NCBI GenBank assembly: GCA_025933895.1 | Contig: JAICZB010000164.1 | Coordinates: forward strand, 1-6,112 | Origin: Thermoleophilia bacterium | Lineage (GTDB): Bacteria > Actinomycetota > Thermoleophilia > Gaiellales > Gaiellaceae | DNA length: 6,112 bases | Direction of reading: 5' to 3' | Part shown: positions 1 through 5,065 of the stretch, in pieces | Layout of the letters: each line of letters opens with the position of its first letter | Numbering within the stretch: the first letter of the stretch is position 1 | Position numbers and translations under genes: made by a program | The notes under the pieces: model-generated | Told to the model about the DNA's origin: nothing | The model's database searches: none | What the model saw: only the letters and a program-made list of their open reading frames with translations

Positions 1-222
1 GAGGCGCAGGCGATCACCGGCCAGGTCCTCCACGTCTGGGGCGGCTCGGTGAACGTACTGCGCGGCTGGAGCGCCGACGAGCTGCTCGACGCGCCGGACG
101 GCTGGGAGCCGGACGCGCTCCTCACCGAGCTGCTCGCCCGCTTCCCGGACGGCGCCTCACCGCCGGGAATGCTCGCCGGCATGCAATCCGCAGGCGGGCG
201 CTCGCTGCAAGACGCGGGCTGA
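1..222 (+). CDS. SDR-family oxidoreductase, C-terminal fragment (5' end outside window)
   Basis: Frame 1 is open from the first base to a TGA at 220-222, giving 73 residues. The fragment begins EAQAITGQVLHVWGGSVNVL, which matches the end of the Rossmann fold in FabG-like short-chain dehydrogenases/reductases, where the usual pattern is (I/V)TGQ-hydrophobic-x-V-x-GG shortly before the C-terminus. The tail after this (GWSADELLDAPDGWEPDALL and onward) is a charged, Trp-containing extension of about 50 residues, longer than in housekeeping FabG. Family members reduce or oxidise a carbonyl/alcohol with NAD(P)H in the cytoplasm. The catalytic Ser-Tyr-Lys and the cofactor-binding glycine motif lie upstream of the window, so activity and substrate cannot be judged. 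It ends 43 bases before livG on the same strand and could share its transcript. The SDR call is fairly safe; the exact subfamily is not. Confidence 0.66.
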   Translation, partial: EAQAITGQVLHVWGGSVNVLRGWSADELLDAPDGWEPDALLTELLARFPDGASPPGMLAGMQSAGGRSLQDAG

Positions 223-251
223 CGCGTTTCCGCTCGCGGCCTCCGATGCTC

Positions 252-266
252 TAGGCTCGGGTCCGG
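252..266 (+). promoter_or_regulatory. Possible -10 element for a leaderless livG transcript
   Basis: The 43-base gap between the SDR stop and livG contains TAGGCT at 252-257, which fits the TANNNT form of an actinobacterial -10 box. A start site seven bases below its last T would fall at about 264, close to the GTG at 266. No Shine-Dalgarno-like purine run precedes that GTG, which is what a leaderless mRNA would look like. The -35 region (around 228-234) has no good match. This is a weak, inferred call; read-through from the SDR gene is equally possible. Confidence 0.2.
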
Positions 267-1003
267 TGGCAAGGGGGCTTCTTGCGCTCGACCACGCTCG
301 ACTGCGTTTCGGCGGGATCGTCGCGCTCGACGACGTCTGCCTCGAGGTTGCCGAAGGCTCGATCGTCGGGCTGATCGGCCCGAACGGCGCCGGGAAGACC
401 ACGGCCTTCAACGCGATCACGCGCCTCTACCGGCTCGACTCCGGCGATATCGTCTTCGACGGACGCTCGCTCCGGCGTGTGCGGCCGAGTCGCGTGATCC
501 GGCTCGGGATCGCCCGCACCTTCCAGAACCTCGAGCTGTTCCCGAATCTCACCGTGCTCGAGAACGTCCTCGTGGGAGCGCACGTCGCCACCCGCCTGCA
601 GCGCGAGCGCGAGCAGAAGCGCCACGCGCTCGAGACGCTGGACGACGTCGGGATCGCGGAGCACGCACATCGCCGGGCGTCGGGCCTCCCCTACGGGACG
701 CTGAAGCGCGTCGAGCTCGCGCGCGCGCTCGCCGGCCGGCCGCGGCTGCTCCTCCTCGACGAGCCCGCCGGCGGCCTGAACCACGAGGAGGTCGACGAGC
801 TCGTCGGTCTGATCCGCCGCCTGCGCGACGAGCGCGAGCTGACGATTCTCCTCGTCGAGCACCACATGCGGCTCGTGATGGAGGTCTGCGAGCACGTGCA
901 CGTCCTGAACTTCGGCCGCACGATCGCCGCCGGCGTGCCCGCCGACGTGCAGCGCGACCCCGCGGTGATCGAGGCGTACCTCGGCGGAGAGCTGGCCGCG
1001 TGA
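266..1003 (+). CDS. livG: LivG-like ABC transporter ATP-binding protein
   Basis: A 245-residue ATPase of the branched-chain amino acid (HAAT) ABC family, about the usual LivG length. It binds the cytoplasmic face of the LivH-LivM permease and powers solute import with LivF. Visible motifs are Walker A GPNGAGKT (residues 38-45), Q-loop Gln87 in ARTFQN, a signature region LPYGT (141-145) followed by LKRVELARAL, Walker B LLLLDEP (161-167) with catalytic Glu166, and switch His199 in VEHHM. The LivG-specific stretch LDEPAGGLNHEEV is present, as is the C-terminal FGRTIAAG strand. The start is GTG at 266; no better in-frame start lies nearby, and starting there places the RFGG-x-VALDDV strand where LivG proteins have it. 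No clear ribosome-binding site precedes it. The stop overlaps the livF start by four bases (GTGA). The signature departs from canonical LSGGQ but resembles the LPYG form seen in LivG relatives. Family assignment is secure; the substrate is unknown. Confidence 0.96.
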   Translation: MARGLLALDHARLRFGGIVALDDVCLEVAEGSIVGLIGPNGAGKTTAFNAITRLYRLDSGDIVFDGRSLRRVRPSRVIRLGIARTFQNLELFPNLTVLENVLVGAHVATRLQREREQKRHALETLDDVGIAEHAHRRASGLPYGTLKRVELARALAGRPRLLLLDEPAGGLNHEEVDELVGLIRRLRDERELTILLVEHHMRLVMEVCEHVHVLNFGRTIAAGVPADVQRDPAVIEAYLGGELAA

Positions 1004-1707
1004 CCGCGCTCCTGGAGCTCGAGGACGTCGAGGCGCGCTACGGCCCGGTCCACGTGCTGCACGGGATCTCGCTCGCCGTCGAGGAGGGCTCCGTCGTCAC
1101 CGTGCTCGGCCCCAATGGCGCGGGCAAGACGACCACGCTCCGCGCCGTCTCCGGGACGGTGCGGCGATCGGGACGGATCCGGCTCGGCGGCCGTCCGATC
1201 GACCGGCTCGGCCCCGCCAGCGTCGCCCACCTCGGCGTCGCCCACGTGCCGGAGGGCCGCGGCACGTTCTCGGAGCTGACCGTCTGGGAGAACCTGCGCC
1301 TCGGCGCCTACAGCCGCCGCGGCTCGATCCAGCCGGAGCTCGAGCGCGTCTTCTCGTACTTCCCGTGGCTCTCGGAGCGCCGGCGGCAGCAGGCCGGGAC
1401 GCTCAGCGGCGGCGAGCAGCAGATGCTCGCGCTCGCGCGCGCGTTCGTGCACCGGCCGCGGCTCCTGCTGCTCGACGAGCCGTCGCTCGGGCTCGCACCC
1501 GTGCTCGTCGCCGAGCTGTTCCGGATCGTCCGCGAGCTGAACGAGCAGGAAGGCCTGACCGTCCTCGTCGTCGAGCAGAATGCGCACCTCGCCCTGCAGG
1601 CCGCCGACGCCGGCTACGTGCTCGAAGCGGGGCGCGTCGCGCTCTCCGGCACGAGCGACGAGCTCAGGGCCGACGACTCCGTCCGCCGCAGCTACCTCGG
1701 CTACTGA
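1000..1707 (+). CDS. livF: LivF-like ABC transporter ATP-binding protein
   Basis: A 235-residue ATPase that pairs with LivG in the import complex, at the normal LivF length. Motifs: Walker A GPNGAGKT (37-44), signature LSGGEQQ (135-141), and Walker B LLLLDEPSLGLAP (155-167) with Glu160. Typical LivF replacements are present: the Q-loop position reads VPEGRG (Glu85), and the switch-histidine position reads VEQNA (Gln193). The first is part of the diagnostic V-P-E-G-R motif, and both separate LivF from LivG. The GTG start at 1000 overlaps the livG stop in GTGA. The purine run GGAGAG at 986-991, eight bases upstream, is a plausible ribosome-binding site inside livG. The stop at 1705-1707 shares one base with the livH ATG. 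The protein ends in YLGY, similar to LivF C-termini. Translation is probably coupled to both neighbours. Family call is secure; the substrate is not deduced from this subunit. Confidence 0.96.
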   Translation: MTALLELEDVEARYGPVHVLHGISLAVEEGSVVTVLGPNGAGKTTTLRAVSGTVRRSGRIRLGGRPIDRLGPASVAHLGVAHVPEGRGTFSELTVWENLRLGAYSRRGSIQPELERVFSYFPWLSERRRQQAGTLSGGEQQMLALARAFVHRPRLLLLDEPSLGLAPVLVAELFRIVRELNEQEGLTVLVVEQNAHLALQAADAGYVLEAGRVALSGTSDELRADDSVRRSYLGY

Positions 1708-2720
1708 TGGCGTCGGCGGCCACCTCCAGGCTCGAAGGACTCCGCGACCGCGGGGCCGCGCTCGGCGGAGTCGTCCAGCCGGTCAGCCTGCTCCTCGTCG
1801 CCGCTGCAGCAGGACTGATCGTCGGCTCGTTGCGCAGCGCGATCTTCGCCCAGCTGACGGTGCAGGGGCTCGCGCTCGGCGCCGTCTACGGGAGCCTCGC
1901 GCTCGCGCTCGTCCTCGTCTACCGCGCGACCCACGTCGTCAACTTCGCGCAGGGAGAGCTCGCCATGGCGACGACGTACGTCGCCTACCAGCTGATCAAG
2001 TGGGGGCTGTCCTACTGGGAGGCGTTCTTCGCGACTCTCGCCATCGCCTTCGTGGTCGGCGCCGTGCTCGAGGTCGTGCTGATCCGACCGGTGCTGCACC
2101 GGTCGGTGATCGCCGCGGTCATCGTCACCGTCGGCCTCTTCATTCTGATCGACGGCCTCGTCAACTGGGTCTGGGGAGGCGACTTCAAGTTCATGCCCTC
2201 GCCGTTCGGGACGAAGATCTACCACGTCGGCGGCGTCTCCATCGCGCGGCTCTATCCCGGCATGTTCGTCGTCGTCATCGTCTCGGTGCTGCTCGTCTGG
2301 GCCCTCTTCCGCTTCACGAAGCTCGGTCTCGGCATGCGCGCCGCGGCGCTCCGGCCGGCAGAGTCGGCGCTCGTCGGTGTCCGGGTCGAGTGGATGCTCG
2401 CGATCGGCTGGGGTCTCGCCGCCGTGCTCGGCGCCGTCGCGGGCCTGGTGGCCGAGCCCTCGCAGTTCGTGCTCCAGCCGACGCTGATGCAGCCGATCCT
2501 GGTCTACGCCTTCGCCGCCGCCGTCCTCGGGGGCCTCGAGAGCCCTGCCGGAGCCGTGGTCGGGGGCCTCGCGATCGGGATCTCGCTCAACCTCGTCGTC
2601 CAGTACGTGCCTGCGATCACGACCGAGTTGCAGACCCCGCTCGCCTTCGCCGTCCTCCTCGTCGTGCTCCTGCTCAAGCCGTCAGGACTCTTCGGTCATC
2701 GCGAGGTGCGGCGGGTATGA
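1707..2720 (+). CDS. livH: LivH-like ABC transporter permease
   Basis: A 337-residue polytopic membrane protein forming half of the HAAT translocation pore with LivM. Diagnostic segments are GLALGAVYGSLALALVLVYR (54-73), VVNFAQGELAM (77-87), the cytoplasmic loop GLGMRAAALRPAESALVGV (207-225) expected to dock on the ATPases, AAVLGGLESPAGAVVGG (281-297) and the terminal LLLKPSGLFG (321-330). I read about eight to nine hydrophobic segments, including ones near 23-42, 51-72, 105-125, 133-150, 186-202, 230-248, 270-300 and 310-324. The start ATG at 1707 overlaps the last base of the livF stop (TGATG), typical of coupled reinitiation; no strong Shine-Dalgarno precedes it. The conserved core begins only near residue 50, so the protein carries about 35-40 extra N-terminal residues, including one additional hydrophobic stretch, compared with E. 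coli LivH (308 residues). The open frame also runs upstream into livF, but that part has shadow composition and is not coding. Confidence 0.95.
   Translation: MASAATSRLEGLRDRGAALGGVVQPVSLLLVAAAAGLIVGSLRSAIFAQLTVQGLALGAVYGSLALALVLVYRATHVVNFAQGELAMATTYVAYQLIKWGLSYWEAFFATLAIAFVVGAVLEVVLIRPVLHRSVIAAVIVTVGLFILIDGLVNWVWGGDFKFMPSPFGTKIYHVGGVSIARLYPGMFVVVIVSVLLVWALFRFTKLGLGMRAAALRPAESALVGVRVEWMLAIGWGLAAVLGAVAGLVAEPSQFVLQPTLMQPILVYAFAAAVLGGLESPAGAVVGGLAIGISLNLVVQYVPAITTELQTPLAFAVLLVVLLLKPSGLFGHREVRRV
2703..2708 (+). promoter_or_regulatory. Ribosome-binding site of livM inside the livH end
   Basis: GAGGTG lies eight bases before the livM ATG, within the last codons of livH. It supports the overlapping ATGA start over later in-frame starts. 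Confidence 0.5.
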
Positions 2721-3652
2721 AGGCACGCATTCCCGCTCTCGCTTCGCTCGCTGCGGTGGCGGCACTGCTTTGCGTTCTGCCGTTCACGCTCAGCGACTAC
2801 AACGTCTCGCTCGTGGCCCAGGTCGGGATCTTCTTCGTCGCCGTTCTCGGGCTGAACATCCTCACCGGCTACACGGGCCAGATCTCGATCGGTCACGGCG
2901 CCTTCATGGCGATCGGCGGCTACACGACCGCCGTCATGTCGAGAGACCACAACACGAATCTCGTCGTGACGATGGTGATGGCGTTCGCGATCTGCTTCGT
3001 CGTCGGCTTGCTGCTCGGCCTGCCCGCGCTGCGACTTTCGGGCGCGTATCTCGCGCTCGCGACCTTTGCGCTCGCCGTCTCGGTGCCGCTCTTGCCGCTT
3101 CAGTGGTCGAAGTTCCTCGGCGGCAGGGACGGCGTCCAGACCGCGAAAACCGTGAGCAACGTCTGGCTGTACGGCGCCGCCTGGGCCGTATCGGCGATCC
3201 TCTTCGTGCTCGCGTGGCTGATCCTGCGCGGCCGGGTCGGCCGCGCTTTCCGCGCCGTCCGCGACAGCGAGATCGCGGCCGTCGCCTCGGGGATCGAGCT
3301 GCCCGTCTACAAGACGCTCGCCTTCGGCATCTCCGCCGCCTACGCGGGCGTCGCCGGATCGCTGTTCGTCCTCGCGACGAACGGCTTCGCGGCGCCGGAC
3401 GAGTTCGGCATCGTCCTCTCCCTGAAGATCCTGATCGGTGCAGCGGCGGCAGGCCTCGGGACGCTCTGGGGAGTGCTGGTCGGCGCCGCGTTCATCGCAT
3501 TGCTGCCGACCGTCTCGAGCAGCGTGCCGGTGATCGGCTCGAGCCACGGCCAGGACGTCGTCTTCGGAGCGGCTGTCATTCTCGTCATGCTTCTGCTCCC
3601 GGGCGGCTTCGCCGGTCTGCTTACGCAGCTCCGAAGGCTTAAGCGTGCTTGA
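2717..3652 (+). CDS. livM: LivM-like ABC transporter permease
   Basis: A 311-residue polytopic membrane protein, the partner of LivH in the pore. Family-typical segments are GLNILTGYTGQISIGHGAF (45-63), the strongest LivM hallmark; GLPALRLSGAYLALATFA (101-118); the cytoplasmic docking loop GRVGRAFRAVRDSEIAA (162-178) leading into the ASGI element; and GLGTLWGVLVGAA (236-248). Hydrophobic segments lie near 8-24, 31-50, 85-101, 107-126, 152-160, 190-210, 222-252 and 280-304. The ATG at 2717 overlaps the livH stop in ATGA, and GAGGTG upstream is a fitting ribosome-binding site. Length is normal for LivM without the long N-terminal extension of the E. coli protein. One small departure: where many relatives have a GGLGT turn, this protein reads GAAAAGLGT (231-239). 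The stop TGA at 3650-3652 is followed by a 74-base gap before the binding-protein gene. Family call is secure. Confidence 0.95.
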   Translation: MKARIPALASLAAVAALLCVLPFTLSDYNVSLVAQVGIFFVAVLGLNILTGYTGQISIGHGAFMAIGGYTTAVMSRDHNTNLVVTMVMAFAICFVVGLLLGLPALRLSGAYLALATFALAVSVPLLPLQWSKFLGGRDGVQTAKTVSNVWLYGAAWAVSAILFVLAWLILRGRVGRAFRAVRDSEIAAVASGIELPVYKTLAFGISAAYAGVAGSLFVLATNGFAAPDEFGIVLSLKILIGAAAAGLGTLWGVLVGAAFIALLPTVSSSVPVIGSSHGQDVVFGAAVILVMLLLPGGFAGLLTQLRRLKRA

Positions 3653-3684
3653 ACCGCGGGTCAATCTCAATCAAACTGCTCGCG
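3649..3684 (+). promoter_or_regulatory. Candidate promoter for the solute-binding protein gene
   Basis: The 74-base stretch from 3653 to 3726 is visibly less GC-rich than the surrounding coding DNA. TTGAAC at 3649-3654 resembles a -35 box (TTGACA). Seventeen bases on, CAAACT at 3672-3677 keeps the important A2 and T6 of a -10 box. A start near 3684 would give a leader of about 43 bases. Separate transcription would let the binding protein be made in excess over the membrane parts, as is usual for ABC importers. The match is imperfect and read-through from livM is also likely. Confidence 0.3.
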
Positions 3685-3713
3685 AACTCGTCTCTAGGGA
3701 CACAACCGAACCC

Positions 3714-3721
3714 GGAGGGGG
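3714..3721 (+). promoter_or_regulatory. Strong Shine-Dalgarno site deciding the binding-protein start
   Basis: GGAGGGGG stands five bases before the ATG at 3727. It is the best ribosome-binding site in the window and rules in favour of this ATG over the in-frame TTG at 3649. Confidence 0.8.
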
Positions 3722-3726
3722 CGTCC

Positions 3727-3807
3727 ATGGCTGTCAACCGTAGGAAGCTGGGAGCGCTGCTCTTTGCTCTCATTGCCACAGCCGCAGCGGCGAGCGCCGC
3801 GGCTGCC
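3727..3807 (+). other. Sec signal peptide coding segment of the binding protein
   Basis: Codons 1-27 encode a positive N-region (Arg5, Arg6, Lys7), a hydrophobic core at about 9-18 and an Ala/Ser-rich end. Cleavage is most likely after an Ala-x-Ala near residues 25-27, before SHSS; the repeated alanines leave the exact bond uncertain. No twin-arginine consensus and no lipobox cysteine are present. Confidence 0.8.
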
Positions 3808-5016
3808 TCGCACTCGAGCACGCCCGGCGTGACGAAGAACAAGATCGTGATCGGAGGCACCTTCCCGTTCACAGGCGTGGCGTCGCTGTACAAGACCATC
3901 CCTGCCGCCGAGCAGGCGTATTACGCGTACGTCAACGCCCACGGAGGCGTGTTCCACCGCAAGATCAAGGACATCACCCTCGACGACCAGTACGACCCGT
4001 CCCAGACTCCAGGGCAGACCAAGAAGCTCGTCGAGAAGGATCACGTCTTCGCGATCGTCGGCAGCCTCGGGACCGCCCCGATCCTCTCGACCTGGAACTA
4101 CCTCAACAAGCGGAAGATCCCGCAGGTGCTCGTCGCCACGGGCGACGCGTACTGGGGCCAGTGCGTCCACCACAAGTGCCCGGCCTCGAAGACGGCGAAG
4201 CCGTGGACGCTGGGCTGGCAGCCGGACTATCCGGGCGAGGCGAAGGTCTATGCGAAGTACATCCTCAACAACAAGCCCGGCGCGAAGATCGGCGTCCTCT
4301 ACCAGGCCGACGCGTACGGCCAGAACTACCTCGCCGGCTTGAAGACCGGGCTCGGCTCGCACAAGAGCCAGATCGTCGATGCGGAGGCGTACAACCCCAC
4401 CGACTCGGCCCAGGTGATCGCCACCCATCTCGTGAAGATGGAGACGAAGGGTGCGAACACGCTCGTGATCTTCGCGACGCCGCAGCCGACGATCTTCGCG
4501 CTCGTCGACAGGACCGCGATCGGATGGAATCCGCTCACGCTGGTCAACAACGTCTCGGCGAACCGCCTCTTCGAGCTCGCGGCCGCCAACGCCCAGCCCG
4601 GTGCCGACCTGAACGGCATCATCTCCAGCGCGTACACCGCGAGCCCAACGACGCAGGCGAACCTCAAGGGGATGAAGCTCGCCAAGAAGATCATCGCGGC
4701 CACCGGCAACCAGCAGCTCGAGCAGTCCCTGGCCGAGGGCGACGCGAACATCGTGTACGGGCTCGCCGTCGGGTGGACCTTCGTCGACGCGCTCGAGCAC
4801 GCCGGTAAGAACCTGACCCGCGCGGGCCTGATGAAAGCCCTGCGCCATCTCAACGAGAGCGGCAAGAACGCCAACCCGTTCATCTATCCGGGGATGACGG
4901 TCAAGACGTCGAAGAAGCGCAACTTCCCGATGGAGCAGCTCAAGCTCATCAGGTGGAGCGGCGGCAAGACCGGCGACTGGCACTCGTTCGGCAAGCTCTA
5001 CACCGGCATCCACTAG
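3727..5016 (+). CDS. livK: LivK-like extracytoplasmic solute-binding protein of the HAAT ABC importer
   Basis: A 429-residue type I periplasmic-binding-fold protein (Peripla_BP_6 / COG0683 type) that captures the solute outside the membrane and hands it to LivH-LivM. Residues 1-27 form a Sec signal peptide: basic MAVNRRK, a hydrophobic LLFALIATAAAA core and an Ala-rich cleavage region. The mature start KIVIGGTFPFTG (39-50) is the first beta strand of the family; VFAIVGSLGT (107-116) and IPQVLVATGDAYWG (131-144) are the usual first-lobe ligand-side strands; QPDYPGEAKVYAKYI (165-179) and GAKIGVLYQADAYGQNY (185-201) mark the hinge and second lobe. The ATG at 3727 is chosen for its Shine-Dalgarno and because the signal peptide then begins correctly. 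There is no lipobox cysteine. The only two cysteines, 146 and 151, sit close together and may form a disulfide. The gene closes the operon and is followed by a hairpin. The symbol is by family; leucine binding is not shown. Confidence 0.94.
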   Translation: MAVNRRKLGALLFALIATAAAASAAAASHSSTPGVTKNKIVIGGTFPFTGVASLYKTIPAAEQAYYAYVNAHGGVFHRKIKDITLDDQYDPSQTPGQTKKLVEKDHVFAIVGSLGTAPILSTWNYLNKRKIPQVLVATGDAYWGQCVHHKCPASKTAKPWTLGWQPDYPGEAKVYAKYILNNKPGAKIGVLYQADAYGQNYLAGLKTGLGSHKSQIVDAEAYNPTDSAQVIATHLVKMETKGANTLVIFATPQPTIFALVDRTAIGWNPLTLVNNVSANRLFELAAANAQPGADLNGIISSAYTASPTTQANLKGMKLAKKIIAATGNQQLEQSLAEGDANIVYGLAVGWTFVDALEHAGKNLTRAGLMKALRHLNESGKNANPFIYPGMTVKTSKKRNFPMEQLKLIRWSGGKTGDWHSFGKLYTGIH

Positions 5017-5033
5017 GCCGGAGCTACTCGACG

Positions 5034-5065
5034 CGAGGGGGAGCTCCGGCTCCCCCTCGTCGTTT
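5034..5065 (+). terminator. GC-rich hairpin terminator between convergent genes
   Basis: The arms 5034-5044 (CGAGGGGGAGC) and 5049-5059 (GCTCCCCCTCG) are perfectly complementary over 11 bases around a four-base TCCG loop. A few outer bases (CGA at about 5029-5031 or nearby, with TCG at 5060-5062) could extend the stem past a small bulge. On the plus strand it is followed by TCGTTT, a short and weak T tract. It begins 18 bases after the binding-protein stop, and the minus-strand gene stops at 5065-5067 right beside it, so the same stem could serve both transcripts, although the minus-strand side has no T tract. Confidence 0.75.

Noticed and set aside
686..700. Non-canonical LivG signature LPYGT in place of LSGGQ as a possible loss of ATPase function
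   Set aside because: LPYG-type signatures are a known form among LivG relatives, and all other catalytic residues (Walker A Lys44, Glu166, His199, Gln87) are intact.
1252..1578. Missing Q-loop glutamine and switch histidine in LivF (VPEGR and VEQN) as inactivating changes
   Set aside because: These replacements are normal hallmarks of the LivF family.
1365..3652. Very long plus-strand open frames suggesting a livF-livH or livH-livM fusion or overlapping gene (from 1365 and from 1580)
   Set aside because: The parts upstream of 1707 and 2717 are Arg/Ala/Pro-rich translations of the neighbouring gene in the wrong frame. The real genes begin at the overlapping stop-start junctions.
251..3670. 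Further long minus-strand open frames opposite livG, livF, livH and livM (for example 251-901, 691-1587, 1701-2225, 2696-3670)
   Set aside because: Each is in codon register with the sense gene and has low-complexity, charged composition. They are GC-bias shadows, not antisense genes.
3649..3726. TTG at 3649 as the binding-protein start, overlapping the livM stop in a TTGA
   Set aside because: It would add 26 residues ahead of the signal peptide and leave the strong Shine-Dalgarno at 3714-3721 unused. The ATG at 3727 explains both.
3694..5013. A 439-residue open frame on the minus strand covering the whole binding-protein gene
   Set aside because: Its codons are in exact register with the sense codons, so it only reflects the absence of TTA, CTA and TCA in a GC-rich gene. 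The protein is Arg/Leu/Val/Asp-rich with no recognisable fold, whereas the sense frame has clear family motifs and a signal peptide.
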